Shown here piece by piece: positions 52,772-62,002 of a stretch of 64,000 nucleotides of DNA. Below the pieces are notes generated by a model, which was given only the letters and a program-made list of their open reading frames with translations, was not told where the DNA came from and made no database searches. This DNA comes from Sphingopyxis sp. H053 (GTDB lineage: Bacteria; Pseudomonadota; Alphaproteobacteria; Sphingomonadales; Sphingomonadaceae): assembly GCF_001468225.1 (NCBI RefSeq), contig NZ_LNRU01000001.1, forward strand, positions 434,001 to 498,000. The letters run 5' to 3'. Made by a program: the position numbers and the translations under genes. Within the stretch, counting starts at the first letter, position 1; the number at the start of each line of letters is the position of its first letter.

Positions 52772-54493
52772 CTAGCGCGGGGTGAAGATCAGTTCGGCGA
52801 CCTCGCAGTCGCTGCAATCGATGGCGCGGAGGGTGGCGGCGCCGGGCCCGGCGGGCAGGTCGACGTCGGCGAGCTTGACGACCTGCCATGCGGTGCCCGC
52901 GGGGATGGCGATGCCGCGCTCGTAGATGCCGATGCGGCCGCCCTTGGCCGAGCGCACGCGCGCGGTGACGGTCCAGCGGCCCGCCTTCGCGACCTCGGCG
53001 CTGTAGCGCATATATTCGCCGGTCACGAAATCGCTGACATAGGCTGTGCCATCGGCCGCGCGCGCAATATCGACGCCGTCGTTGCGATAGGTCGTGCCAT
53101 TGTTCCACGGCGTCCGCTCGCCGCCGGTGGCGACATGATAATTGGCGTCGACGCTGTCGTGATAGGCGACGCCGGGCGGGCCGAGGTCGTAATCGGCGGC
53201 GGCGATGGTGAGGGGTTTTGCGCCCAAGGTGCGGGCGGCGAAGGGGCGATAGCTCGCATCGCGCGGCTGGCGGAACATCGCGTCGATGACGTCGGGCTTG
53301 GGGATGTTCTTGTCGAAGCGGGTGTTTTCGGCGAGCTGCATCATCGCGGCATATGCCTCGTCGGCGCCGGGCTTGGGTCCCTTGCCGGTCATCCACGCGA
53401 CGATCTGCATCCAACCGTCGCCCGCGACGATCTCGAGCGGCTGGTTGAAGCCGATTTTCTTGAGCGGCCAGAAATTCCAGCCGATGTCGTCGCCCTCGAC
53501 GAGCGCGATCGCGTCGCGGTACCAGCCATTGCTGTTCTCGCCCGACTCGCCGAGCCAGATCGGGCGGTTATAGCTGGTGCGCAGCGCCTTGATTTCGGCG
53601 ATGCTCGCAGCATCGTTGCGGTTCCAATATTTGTGGAAGCTCAGCACCATATTGGCGTCCCACGCGGGCGGCAGACCCTTGTAATTATTGCCCCAGCAAT
53701 TGCCCTCGATGATCACGATATGCTTTTTGTCGACCTTGCGGATCGCCGCGGAGATGCGCTGCTGCAGGCTCCAGACCGCCTTATTCTCGGTCTCGTCGCA
53801 GCCGTTGCCCTTGCCGGGCGTCGCGAAGCTCCAATTGGGCTCGTTGATGAGGTCGTAGGCGCCGATCCACGGCTCATCCTTGTAGCGCGCCGCAAGCTTG
53901 GTCCACAGGGCGACCGTCTTGCGCTGGTTCTCCTCGCTTTGCCAGAGCGACGGCTTGGTCGGGTCGCGGTCGGAGATGGCGAAGTCGTTGCCCTGACCGC
54001 CGGGCGCGGCGTGGAGATCGAGGATCAGGTAGATGCTGTTCGCCTTGCTCCACGCGAGCAGGCGGTCGATGCGCTGGAAACCCTCCTCGTGCCATGTGTC
54101 CTCTCCGGATTTGGGTTCCTTGTCGGCGGGCAGAGTGAGCTGGTCGAAATGGATCGGCAGCCGCACCGAGTTGAAGCCCCATTTCGCCATCGCGGCGATG
54201 TCGGCCTCGGTCGTGTGATTGTCGAGCCAGGCGCGGTAGAAGGCCGCGGCGCGCTCTTCGCCAACGAGTTCGACAAGTTTCGCGCGGATTTTATGCTGCT
54301 GTCCGACCTCGCCGAGTTTCAGCATATAGCCTTCCTGCAGCATCCAGCCGCCGAGTCCCATGCCGCGCAGGATGACGGGTTTGCCCGATCCGTCGACGAT
54401 CTCGGTGCCCTCGACCTTCAGAAAGCCTTCGGCGTGCGCGGTGGTCGAGAAAAGCGATGCGGCGAGCGCGATTGCGACAGTGCGGAAGTTCAT
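52772..54493 (-). CDS. Glycoside hydrolase family 5-type exported enzyme with C-terminal carbohydrate-binding domain
   Basis: A 573-residue protein with a signal peptide (TVAIALAASLFSTTAHA). The GH5 barrel shows the conserved start ILRGMGLGGWMLQEG, the acid/base Glu in YDLINEPNWSF, HKYW in FHKYWNRND, and the nucleophile in IWLGESGENSNGW. The last 130 residues (SVDANYHVATGGERTPWNNG, then WTVTARVRSAKGGRIGIYE) look like a CBM6/35-type beta-sandwich. It probably cuts a beta-glucan or similar polysaccharide. Confidence 0.9.
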   Translation of the reverse strand: MNFRTVAIALAASLFSTTAHAEGFLKVEGTEIVDGSGKPVILRGMGLGGWMLQEGYMLKLGEVGQQHKIRAKLVELVGEERAAAFYRAWLDNHTTEADIAAMAKWGFNSVRLPIHFDQLTLPADKEPKSGEDTWHEEGFQRIDRLLAWSKANSIYLILDLHAAPGGQGNDFAISDRDPTKPSLWQSEENQRKTVALWTKLAARYKDEPWIGAYDLINEPNWSFATPGKGNGCDETENKAVWSLQQRISAAIRKVDKKHIVIIEGNCWGNNYKGLPPAWDANMVLSFHKYWNRNDAASIAEIKALRTSYNRPIWLGESGENSNGWYRDAIALVEGDDIGWNFWPLKKIGFNQPLEIVAGDGWMQIVAWMTGKGPKPGADEAYAAMMQLAENTRFDKNIPKPDVIDAMFRQPRDASYRPFAARTLGAKPLTIAAADYDLGPPGVAYHDSVDANYHVATGGERTPWNNGTTYRNDGVDIARAADGTAYVSDFVTGEYMRYSAEVAKAGRWTVTARVRSAKGGRIGIYERGIAIPAGTAWQVVKLADVDLPAGPGAATLRAIDCSDCEVAELIFTPR

Positions 54494-54579
54494 GACCTCA
54501 TCCCATGTTTTGATTTATGGGAACGTTATCAACTTTCGTCGGCAGAGCAAGCGCGACACCCCCATTTCTCCCCTCTCTC

Positions 54580-54658
54580 CGTCATCCCGGCGAAGGCCGG
54601 GATCTCGACCTATCGTTATAACGCACCGGCGGGATCCCGGCCTTCGCCGGGATGACGG
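54580..54658. repeat. REP-like palindromic repeat unit
   Basis: Facing GTCATCCCGGCGAAGGCCGG-type hairpins lie around a short AT-richer spacer, in the gap between the GH5 and dcd genes. Confidence 0.85.
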
Positions 54659-54677
54659 AAATGTGAAGGAGCGCTGC

Positions 54678-55232
54678 TTATAGCTTGGGCAGCGTAACGC
54701 CCTTTTGCCCCATATATTTGCCCGCGCGGTCGGCGTAGCTCGTCTCGCACGGCTCGTTGCCCTGCAGGAAGAGGAACTGGCACGCGCCCTCGTTGGCGTA
54801 AATCTTGGCGGGCAGGGGGGTGGTGTTCGAAAATTCGAGCGTCACATGGCCTTCCCAGCCGGGCTCGAGCGGGGTGACGTTCACGATGATGCCGCAGCGC
54901 GCATAGGTCGACTTGCCAAGGCAGATGACGAGGATATCGCGCGGGATGCGGAAATATTCGACCGTGCGCGCGAGTGCAAAGCTGTTCGGCGGAATGATGC
55001 AGACGTCGGTTTCGCGGTCGACGAAATTCTTCGGATCGAAATCCTTCGGATCGACGGTGGTCGAATCGATATTGGTGAAGATCTTGAACTCGGGCGCGAC
55101 GCGCGCGTCATAGCCGTAGGAGGAGAGGCCGTAGCTGATACAGCCGTCGCGGCGCTGCGCCTCGACAAACGGTTCGATCATGCCCTGCGTCTGGGCGGCT
55201 TCGCGAATCCAGCGGTCGGAAAGAATGGCCAT
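54678..55232 (-). CDS. dcd: dCTP deaminase
   Basis: A 184-residue protein that deaminates dCTP to dUTP for thymidylate synthesis. Family landmarks: [14 protein letters not shown] start, [33 protein letters not shown] and the catalytic Glu in [20 protein letters not shown], ending with [15 protein letters not shown]. The start at 55232 is the conserved one; longer starts are not supported. A cytidine deaminase gene follows upstream on the same strand. Confidence 0.96.
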   Translation of the reverse strand: MAILSDRWIREAAQTQGMIEPFVEAQRRDGCISYGLSSYGYDARVAPEFKIFTNIDSTTVDPKDFDPKNFVDRETDVCIIPPNSFALARTVEYFRIPRDILVICLGKSTYARCGIIVNVTPLEPGWEGHVTLEFSNTTPLPAKIYANEGACQFLFLQGNEPCETSYADRAGKYMGQKGVTLPKL

Positions 55233-55270
55233 GGTGTCTCTTGTCGGTCCTGTAAGGGTTGCGCAAGCGG

Positions 55271-55720
55271 TCAGTCGATGAGGCCAAGATCCTTGGGACC
55301 AAAGGCGGCCGGCAGCAATTGGCTGAGGCGGTAGGTCATGACCTCCTTGCCGTCGCCCGAGGCGCAATGGACGAGGATGTCGGTCTTCGACCGCTCGGCG
55401 GCTTCGTTGAGGATCTGGCGGCAGCGGCCGCACGGATTGACCGGGTCGGTGCCCAGCAATTCGTCGCCATGAGGGCGCCCGCCGACGATCGCGACCTCGG
55501 CGAGTTCGCCGATCCAGCCCTCGTTGACGATCTTCGCCACCGCCACGGTTTCGGCGCAGAGGGTGAGGCCGTAGCTGGCGTTCTCGACATTGGCACCGGT
55601 GACGACATCGCCATTTTTGAGCAGCAGCGCCGCGCCGACGTGGAAGCCCGAATAGGGCGCGTAGGCGCGGCTCGCGGCGTCGCGCGCGGCGTCGATCAGG
55701 GCATCACGGTCCTCGGTCAT
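55271..55720 (-). CDS. cdd: Cytidine deaminase
   Basis: A 149-residue homotetrameric-type enzyme. The zinc site is [19 protein letters not shown] (Cys and catalytic Glu) and [12 protein letters not shown] (two Cys). It salvages cytidine and deoxycytidine to uridine forms. The protein start overlaps the end of the GH25 gene by four bases, so the set GH25-cdd-dcd is likely one transcript. Confidence 0.95.
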   Translation of the reverse strand: MTEDRDALIDAARDAASRAYAPYSGFHVGAALLLKNGDVVTGANVENASYGLTLCAETVAVAKIVNEGWIGELAEVAIVGGRPHGDELLGTDPVNPCGRCRQILNEAAERSKTDILVHCASGDGKEVMTYRLSQLLPAAFGPKDLGLID

Positions 55721-56472
55721 CGCATCTCTCCTTGCGGGCGCAGCGCGTTCCAGCCGACGGTGCCCTCGGCGCCCGACAGGCGGACATAATCATTCGCCTG
55801 CCACATCGCCCAGGGGTGCGCGCCATAATCGGGTTCGAAGAAATCGCGGCGCAGCCAGATGGTGCGTGCGATACCCTGCGTCACCTTGTAGTCGCTCTCG
55901 AACGCCCGGCCGGGGGCGATCACGCTCTGCTTGCCCATATGCGCCTCGATCTGTGCCAGAAAGGTCGCGAGTTCGGACAAGAGCAGCGCGCGCGTCGGCC
56001 GGTCGGGGCAGCGGTCGTCATAATCGAGCCAGACGACCGCGGGCAGCGCGTCGGCGCGGCGCGGGACGTGGCGGATGAAATTGGCGGCCTGATCGGTCGC
56101 GAGCTGGCAGAGGCTGTAGCGGTGGATCGCGCCCGCCTGCACGCCGGCTTCGCGCGCGCCCGTCATGTTGCGGGCGAACTTCGGGTCGACCGCGGCCGAA
56201 CCGTCGGTTCCCATGATATAGGCAAAATCGGCGCCCGCGGCCTTGATCGACCCCCAACGGACATCGCCGTTGCCCGCGTCGATCGTTACCCCCTGCGTCG
56301 GATAGAGCGCGCGGTCGGGGGTCCAGCGCGCGGCCCACCAGAGCGCAAGGCCGGCAGCGAAGAGCAACAGCACGATCGCGGCGCCGATCCGGCGCAGCAG
56401 GCGCGCCGCCGCGGCGCGCCACGCGCCGGCGATCTGTGCCGCCTTTCCGCCCCTGATTGCCCCCGTCGCCAT
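55717..56472 (-). CDS. GH25-type lysozyme-like membrane protein
   Basis: A 251-residue protein with one N-terminal membrane helix (IGAAIVLLLFAAGLALWWAA). A GH25-like barrel follows, showing QGVTIDAGNGDVRWGSIKAAGADFAYI, an acidic pair in VVWLDYDDRC, and FEPDYGAHPWAMWQAND. GH25 enzymes cleave peptidoglycan glycan strands. The gene is short for the family and lacks any binding modules. It overlaps cdd. Confidence 0.78.
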   Translation of the reverse strand: MATGAIRGGKAAQIAGAWRAAAARLLRRIGAAIVLLLFAAGLALWWAARWTPDRALYPTQGVTIDAGNGDVRWGSIKAAGADFAYIMGTDGSAAVDPKFARNMTGAREAGVQAGAIHRYSLCQLATDQAANFIRHVPRRADALPAVVWLDYDDRCPDRPTRALLLSELATFLAQIEAHMGKQSVIAPGRAFESDYKVTQGIARTIWLRRDFFEPDYGAHPWAMWQANDYVRLSGAEGTVGWNALRPQGEMR

Positions 56473-56474
56473 CG

Positions 56475-56972
56475 TCAGCCCTTGATGTGCAGCACGCAGA
56501 TCAGCGTGAACAATCGTCGCGCCGTGTCGAAATCGACCGCGATCTTGCCGTCGAGCCGGTCCATCAGCATCTCGGCCGCCTCGTTATGCAGGCCGCGCCG
56601 CGCCATGTCGACGGTCTCGATCTGCTGCGCGGTCGAGGTCTTGATCGCCTGATAATAGCTGTCGCAGATCGCGAAATAATCGCGGATCGGCCGGCGGAAA
56701 CGCCCGAGCCCGAGGATGATCGCCTCGAGCGGAGAACCATCTTCGCGTGAAATTTCAAAGATCAACCGGCCGTCCTCGACACGCAGCATCAAACGGTAAG
56801 GACCGGCATAGCCATCCGCATGGCCGCGCTGCGGCACGAATTTATTGTCTTCGATCAGGTCGAAGATCGCGACGCGGCGTTCCTGCTCGACGTCGGGATT
56901 GCGCCAGACGATCGACCCCTCGTCGAGTTCGACCGAAATGATCCGTTGTTTCGAGGGGTCTGCGTGGCTCAT
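56475..56972 (-). CDS. UPF0262 family protein
   Basis: A 165-residue protein with the UPF0262 pattern: IISVELDEGSIVWRNPDVEQERRVAIFDL, then GPYRLMLRVEDGRLIFEI and LGLGRFRRPIRDYFAICDSYYQAIK, near full family length. These proteins are almost limited to alphaproteobacteria and have no known function. It lies two bases before the GH25 gene on the same strand. Confidence 0.93.
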   Translation of the reverse strand: MSHADPSKQRIISVELDEGSIVWRNPDVEQERRVAIFDLIEDNKFVPQRGHADGYAGPYRLMLRVEDGRLIFEISREDGSPLEAIILGLGRFRRPIRDYFAICDSYYQAIKTSTAQQIETVDMARRGLHNEAAEMLMDRLDGKIAVDFDTARRLFTLICVLHIKG

Positions 56973-57038
56973 GCTGTCTGTGCTTCTACTTGGCCGGGGG
57001 CGAAGGGCAAGGGGGCGACTTGGCGCGACGCATCAATT

Positions 57039-57120
57039 CCGTTCGTGTCGAGCGAAGTCGAGACACCTAAAGGGAAGGCGCCCGATCGATGGGCATCTCG
57101 ACTTCGCTCGATGCGAACGG
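57039..57120. repeat. Long inverted repeat before dnaB
   Basis: CCGTTCG-TGTCGAGCGAAGTCGAGA (57039-57063) faces its near-mirror TCTCGACTTCGCTCGATGCGAACGG (57096-57120) across 32 bases. The stem is a different family from the GTCATCCC units. It sits about 95 bases before the dnaB start. Confidence 0.75.
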
Positions 57121-57213
57121 GTTTGAAACTTATCCCCAGATGGCTCCACCGCCGTGCGGATCGGCGAGGTCAATCGGGTTGCACCTCTTGCACGAACATC
57201 GCATGGTAAATCC

Positions 57214-58725
57214 ATGCCAGAGATTGCCTTGTTTCCTACCCCCGCCCCGGCCGGTGACGCGCGCCAAATGCCGCGTAATATCGAGGCCGAGGCCGCGTTT
57301 CTCGGCGCGATCCTGATCGACAACCGAGTCGTCGAGGATCTGCCCGTCGCGCTCAACCCCGAGCATTTCTTCGAACCGCTCCACGGCCGTATTTTCCAGC
57401 AGACGATGGCGCTGATCGAGCGCAACAGCATCGCGACCCCGGTGACGCTCAAGCCCTATTTCGAGGCCGACGAGGCGATGAAGGCGGTCGGCGGGGTCGG
57501 TTATCTCGCGCAGCTCACCGGCAGCGGCGCGGGCCTGATCGGCGCGCGCGACTTTGCGCGGCAGATTTTCGACCTCGCGCTGCTGCGTGAATTAGCGGGC
57601 GTCGGGCGCACGCTGGTCGACAATGCGCTCGACACCAGCGAGCGCGTCGATCCGCAGGCGCAGATCGAGGAAGCCGAAACCGCGCTTTACCGCGTCGCGG
57701 GGGGCGAGGCCGAGATGGGATCGGTCAAAAGCTTCAACCAGGCGAGCCTCACCGCGCTGCAGGCGGCCGAGCGCGCGCTCAATTCGGGCGGGCATCTGTC
57801 GGGGATCACGACCGGCATCGGCAGCATGAACGCCAAGATCGGCGGCATGCACAATTCGGACTTGATGATCCTTGCCGGACGTCCGGGCATGGGCAAGACC
57901 TCGCTCGCGACCAATATCGCGTATAACGCCGCCGAGCGTTTTCGCCGCGACGAGGATGACGGCATCCCGCCCGAGAAGAATATGGGCGCGAAGGTCGCTT
58001 TCTTCAGCCTCGAAATGTCCGCCGACCAGCTCGCGACGCGCGTGCTCGCCGAACAATCGGGGGTGTCGGGCGAGGCGCTGCGCATGGGCAAGATCAGTAA
58101 GGAGCAGTTCCAGCAACTCTCCCGCGCGGCGCAGCAGCTTCAGACCTTGCCGCTGTTCATCGATGATACGCCCGGCCTGACGATCGCGGGGCTCCGCACG
58201 CGCGCGCGGCGCCTCCAGCGGCGCCACGGCATTGGCTTCGTCATCGTCGACTATCTCCAGCTACTCCAGGGCTCGTCAAAAAGCGGCGACAACCGCGTGC
58301 AGGAAATTTCGGAAATTTCGCGTGGTTTGAAGACGCTGGCGAAGGAACTTCATGTACCGGTGATGGCGCTGTCGCAGCTCAGCCGTGCGGTCGAAAGCCG
58401 CGAGGACAAGCGCCCGCAGCTGTCCGACCTTCGTGAATCGGGCTCGATCGAGCAGGACGCCGACATGGTGCTCTTTGTGTTCCGCGAGGATTATTATGTC
58501 GCCGCGAAGGAGCCCAAGCGCCCGGTCGAGGGCGACGATGTGAAGATCCACGCGCAGCATGAGGAATGGGCGGCCGAAATGGAGCGCGTCTTCGGCCTCG
58601 CCGAAGTGATCGTCGCAAAATCACGCCACGGCTCGACGGGCAAGATCCGCATGCACTTCGAGGCGAAGACGACCAAGTTCAGCGACCTCGCCGACGACAG
58701 CATGGCGTTCGAGGATTATGAGTGA
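57214..58725 (+). CDS. dnaB: Replicative DNA helicase
   Basis: A 503-residue protein. The N-terminal DnaB domain (RNIEAEAAFLGAILIDNRVVEDL) is followed by the RecA-like motor with Walker A in LAGRPGMGKTSLATNIA and Walker B in FVIVDYLQLLQG. The arginine-rich DnaB motif LSRAVESREDKRPQLSDLRESGSIEQDADMV is present in full. It unwinds DNA at the replication fork as a hexamer. ATG 57214 (MPEIALFP) is preferred over GTG-type upstream starts. Confidence 0.97.
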   Translation: MPEIALFPTPAPAGDARQMPRNIEAEAAFLGAILIDNRVVEDLPVALNPEHFFEPLHGRIFQQTMALIERNSIATPVTLKPYFEADEAMKAVGGVGYLAQLTGSGAGLIGARDFARQIFDLALLRELAGVGRTLVDNALDTSERVDPQAQIEEAETALYRVAGGEAEMGSVKSFNQASLTALQAAERALNSGGHLSGITTGIGSMNAKIGGMHNSDLMILAGRPGMGKTSLATNIAYNAAERFRRDEDDGIPPEKNMGAKVAFFSLEMSADQLATRVLAEQSGVSGEALRMGKISKEQFQQLSRAAQQLQTLPLFIDDTPGLTIAGLRTRARRLQRRHGIGFVIVDYLQLLQGSSKSGDNRVQEISEISRGLKTLAKELHVPVMALSQLSRAVESREDKRPQLSDLRESGSIEQDADMVLFVFREDYYVAAKEPKRPVEGDDVKIHAQHEEWAAEMERVFGLAEVIVAKSRHGSTGKIRMHFEAKTTKFSDLADDSMAFEDYE

Positions 58726-58736
58726 GGCAGAATAAT

Positions 58737-58811
58737 CGTCATCCCAGCGAAAGCTGGGATCGCTCCCGGGGCTTTGTGACGATAGCGGCCCCAGCTTTCG
58801 CTGGGGCGACG
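58737..58811. repeat. REP-like palindromic repeat unit
   Basis: GTCATCCCAGCGAAAGCTGG (58738 on) faces CCCCAGCTTTCGCTGGGGCG across a short spacer, right after dnaB. It may also stop transcription of dnaB. Confidence 0.85.
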
Positions 58812-58818
58812 GGTTTGG

Positions 58819-59109
58819 CTAAATTGAGGGGGCGGCCAGATCACTCCAGTCCGGATTACTCGCTTCGATCAGCTCGATTTTCCATTGGCGCTTCCAAGCT
58901 TTCATTGCTTTTTCGCGCGAGATTGCCTCGTCGATTGTTTGATATTCCTCGGCGAGGACGAGCATCGTCAGGCCGTATTTTCGACAGAAAGCCGAGCCTT
59001 GCCCCGTTTTGTGCTGAAAAACGCGCGCCGTAATGTCTGCGGTGACTCCGATGTAGAGCACGCCACTGCGTTTGTTGGTCATGACATAGACATATCCGCC
59101 CCGGCCCAT
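58819..59109 (-). CDS. GIY-YIG nuclease superfamily small protein
   Basis: About 96 residues with the GIY-YIG core: GYVYVMTNKRSGVLYIGVTADITARVFQHKTG, followed by YGLTMLVLAEEYQTIDEAISREKAMKAWKRQWK. The first Gly-Ile-Tyr is GYVYVM here, as in the YhbQ-like branch. Function of this branch is unknown; catalytic roles in DNA repair are possible. MGRGGYVYVM (59109) is used, and MRYAIGMG (59127) is an alternative. It lies between two REP-like units. Confidence 0.88.
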   Translation of the reverse strand: MGRGGYVYVMTNKRSGVLYIGVTADITARVFQHKTGQGSAFCRKYGLTMLVLAEEYQTIDEAISREKAMKAWKRQWKIELIEASNPDWSDLAAPSI

Positions 59110-59137
59110 GCCGATAGCGTAGCGCAAGGTAGCCAGC

Positions 59138-59163
59138 GATCCCAGCTTTCGCTGGGATGACGA
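59138..59163. repeat. REP-like half unit
   Basis: Only one GATCCCAGCTTTCGCTGGGA hairpin of the pair is present, between the GIY-YIG gene and cysH. Confidence 0.75.
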
Positions 59164-59167
59164 ATAT

Positions 59168-59971
59168 CTAGAACGCCGGGTCGTTCGCCGGATCGTCGCC
59201 CAGCGGCGTGACTTCGGTGTGAATGCCGCATTCGGTCTTGTCCCAGCCGCGCCAGCGGCCCGAGCGCGGGTCTTCGCCCGGCTTGACCTTCGACGTGCAC
59301 GGCGAGCAGCCGATCGAGGGATAGCCTTCGGCCTCGAGCGGGTGGCGCGGCAGGTCGTGCGCCTCGAAATAGGCGTCGAGCTGTTCGCGCGTCCAGTTGG
59401 CGAGCGGGTTGAATTTCAGGCGGCCGGTTGAACCGTCGAGTTCGAAGCGCGCGAGCCCCTGCCGCGTCGACGACTGGAAACCCTTGCGGCCGGTGATCGA
59501 AGTGTCGAAATCGGTCAGCGCCTTTTCGAGCGGCTTGACCTTGCGGATTTCGCAGCAGCCGTCGGGGTCGTACGACCAGCGCAGTTCGGTCGCGTCCTTC
59601 GCGGCGAGGTCTTCGGCGTCGGGCGTCAGGTTGACGATATTGAGCCCGAGCTTCGCGGCGAGTTCGTCGCGGTAGGCGAGCGTTTCGGGGAAATGCTTGC
59701 CGGTGTCGAGGAACAGCACGGGCATGTCGGGCGCGGCGCGCGTCACCAGATGCAGCAGCACCGCGCTTTCGGCGCCGAAGCTCGAGACGATTCCGGTTTC
59801 GCCGAGCAGCCCCGCGCCGATCACGCTCGCGACGACTTCGGCGGCGTCCTGCCCGCGGAAGAGATTGTTGAGGCGGATGACGTCGGCCTGCGTGAAGCGC
59901 GGCGCCACGTCGATCCGGTCGCGGGTGCGGTCTTCGCTGCCTTTGCGCGGAGAGGTCTTCACGTCAGCCAT
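59168..59971 (-). CDS. cysH: Adenylyl-sulfate (APS/PAPS) reductase, CysH family
   Basis: A 267-residue protein that reduces activated sulfate to sulfite. The PP-loop-like start is SSFGAESAVLLHLV. The four iron-sulfur cysteines are in DGCCEIRKVKPLEK and YPSIGCSPCTSKVKPGE, and the redox Cys is in DKTECGIHTEV. The presence of the CC...CxxC set marks the 4Fe-4S (APS reductase) type. It overlaps the DUF934 gene by eight bases in the sulfate-assimilation operon. Confidence 0.95.
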   Translation of the reverse strand: MADVKTSPRKGSEDRTRDRIDVAPRFTQADVIRLNNLFRGQDAAEVVASVIGAGLLGETGIVSSFGAESAVLLHLVTRAAPDMPVLFLDTGKHFPETLAYRDELAAKLGLNIVNLTPDAEDLAAKDATELRWSYDPDGCCEIRKVKPLEKALTDFDTSITGRKGFQSSTRQGLARFELDGSTGRLKFNPLANWTREQLDAYFEAHDLPRHPLEAEGYPSIGCSPCTSKVKPGEDPRSGRWRGWDKTECGIHTEVTPLGDDPANDPAF

Positions 59972-60377
59972 GCCTCAGCTTCCAGATCGGCACCGCGCCG
60001 TCGGCGGCGCCCTGATAATGTTCGGGCCAGCGCGCCAGCGCCGCCTCGACATGGGCCGAATTGAGTTCCTTTTCGGGCGCGAAAGTATCGAAGCCGCAGC
60101 GCTTCATATAGGCGATCTGGTCGACGAGGACGTCGCCCTGCGCGCGCAGTTCGCCGGCGTAGCCCGCTTCGCGCAGGATGCGCGCCGACGAATAGCCGCG
60201 GCCGTCGCGAAACTTGGGGAAGGCGACCTCGATCAGCGCGAGCCGGTCGAGATGCGGGATCAGCGCGCGCGCATCCTCATCGGGCTCGAGCCGCACCGCG
60301 GTCGCGTTCGATTGCGACAGAAAGGCGTCGAGGGTGACCGCGGGTTCTTCGCCGTCCGAATGGATATGCTCAACCAT
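59964..60377 (-). CDS. DUF934 protein of the sulfite reductase operon
   Basis: A 137-residue protein. Typical segments are LIEVAFPKFRDGRGYSSARILRE and GDVLVDQIAYMKRCGFDTFAPE. DUF934 proteins are encoded with CysI and CysH in many proteobacteria and are thought to help sulfite reduction, perhaps as a structural partner, but this is not proven. It overlaps both neighbours by eight bases. Confidence 0.93.
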   Translation of the reverse strand: MVEHIHSDGEEPAVTLDAFLSQSNATAVRLEPDEDARALIPHLDRLALIEVAFPKFRDGRGYSSARILREAGYAGELRAQGDVLVDQIAYMKRCGFDTFAPEKELNSAHVEAALARWPEHYQGAADGAVPIWKLRHG

Positions 60378-62001
60378 AGATCGCCTCCTTGAAGGGGGCC
60401 ATGCCGACGCGGCGGAAGGTGTCGACGAAACGCTCGCCCTCGGTGCGTTCGGCGAGATATTTGTCGGTGACGCGCTCGATTGCATCGACGACGCCATCCT
60501 CGTCGAAGCCGGGGCCGGTGATCGTGCCGAGGCTGACGTCCTCCGCGCCCGACCCGCCGAGCGACAGCTGGTAATTTTCGGTGCCTTTGCGGTCGACGCC
60601 GAGGATTCCGATGTGGCCGGCGTGGTGATGACCGCACGCATTGATGCAGCCCGAAATCTTGAGCTTGAGCTCGCCCAGTTCCTTCTGGCGGCCGAGGTCC
60701 GAAAAGCGTGTCGCAATCTTCTGCGCGACCGGGATCGAGCGCGCATTGGCGAGGCTGCAATAGTCGAGCCCGGGGCAGGCGATGATGTCGCTGATCAGGT
60801 CGAGGTTCGGTGTTGCGAGCCCCGCGGCGTCGAGCGCCTGCCAGACGGCGTAAAGATCGGCCTTGCGGACGTGCGGCAGCACGATGTTCTGCGCGTGGGT
60901 GACGCGGAGTTCATCATGGCTGTATTTTTCGGCGAGGTCGGCCATCAGGTCGATCTGCGCCGATGACGCATCGCCGGGGATGCCGCCGATGGGCTTCAGG
61001 CTGATGTTGACGATCGCATGGCCCGAAACCTTGTGCGCGGCGACATTCTGGTCGACCCAGACCGCGAAATCGGGATCGCTGCGGTCGATCGCGTCGGGCG
61101 CCGAGGCGTCGAGCGGCGGCGGCGCGAACTGCGCCGCGATGCGGTCGAATTCGGCCTTTGGCGGGTCGATGCCCAGCGACTTCACATGCTTGAACTCTTC
61201 CTCGACCTGGCGGCGATATTCGTCGGCGCCGAGTTCGTGGATCAGGATCTTGATCCGCGCCTTGTAGATATTGTCGCGGCGTCCGTAGCGGTTGTAGACG
61301 CGCAGGCACGCCTCGGCATAGCTCAGCATGTCGTCGAGCGGCACGAAATCCTTGATCAGCGGCGCGATCATCGGCGTGCGGCCCATGCCGCCGCCGACGT
61401 AGAAGGCGGCGCCATGCTGCCCGTCCTTATCGACGATCTGGATGCCGATGTCGTGAAGCCGCATCGCGGCGCGATCTTCGTTGGCCGCGATCACGGCAAT
61501 TTTAAACTTGCGCGGCAAATAGCTGAATTCGGGGTGGAAGCTCGACCATTGGCGGAGTAGCTCGGCCCACGGGCGCGGATCGGTGATCTCGTCGGCGGCG
61601 GCGCCGGCCCACTGGTCCGAGCTGATGTTGCGGATGCAATTGCCGCTCGTCTGGATCGCGTGCATTTCGACCGATGCGAGGTCTTCGAGGATCGCGGGTG
61701 CGTCCTCGAGCTTGATCCAGTTATACTGGATGTTCTGGCGCGTAGTGAAATGGCCATAATCGCGGTCGTACTTGCGCGCGATGTGCGCGAGCATGCGCAT
61801 CTGGCGGCTATCGAGCGTGCCATATGGCACCGCGACGCGCAGCATATAGGCGTGAAGCTGGAGATAGAGGCCGTTCATCAGCCGCAGCGGCTTGAACTGG
61901 TCCTCGGTGATTTCGCCCGCAAGGCGGCGGCGGACCTGGTCGCTGAATTCGGCGACGCGCGCATCGACCATCGCATGGTCATATTCGTCATATTTATACA
62001 T
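60370..62001 (-). CDS. cysI: Ferredoxin- or NADPH-linked sulfite reductase hemoprotein (nitrite/sulfite reductase)
   Basis: A 543-residue siroheme/4Fe-4S protein. The siroheme contacts are in GHFTTRQNIQYNWIKLED and TSGNCIRNISSDQW. The cluster cysteines are in IACPGLDYCSLANA and KISGCINACGHHHAGHIGILG. It makes six-electron reduction of sulfite to sulfide for cysteine synthesis. The adjacent cobA, which makes the siroheme precursor, and cysH fit sulfite more than nitrite. Confidence 0.94.
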   Translation of the reverse strand: MYKYDEYDHAMVDARVAEFSDQVRRRLAGEITEDQFKPLRLMNGLYLQLHAYMLRVAVPYGTLDSRQMRMLAHIARKYDRDYGHFTTRQNIQYNWIKLEDAPAILEDLASVEMHAIQTSGNCIRNISSDQWAGAAADEITDPRPWAELLRQWSSFHPEFSYLPRKFKIAVIAANEDRAAMRLHDIGIQIVDKDGQHGAAFYVGGGMGRTPMIAPLIKDFVPLDDMLSYAEACLRVYNRYGRRDNIYKARIKILIHELGADEYRRQVEEEFKHVKSLGIDPPKAEFDRIAAQFAPPPLDASAPDAIDRSDPDFAVWVDQNVAAHKVSGHAIVNISLKPIGGIPGDASSAQIDLMADLAEKYSHDELRVTHAQNIVLPHVRKADLYAVWQALDAAGLATPNLDLISDIIACPGLDYCSLANARSIPVAQKIATRFSDLGRQKELGELKLKISGCINACGHHHAGHIGILGVDRKGTENYQLSLGGSGAEDVSLGTITGPGFDEDGVVDAIERVTDKYLAERTEGERFVDTFRRVGMAPFKEAIYG

Positions 62002-62002
62002 G

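Noticed and set aside
52701..53414. N-terminal extension of the DoxX protein
   Set aside because: The extra sequence is the out-of-frame shadow of the GH5 gene; a good ribosome binding site lies at the shorter start.
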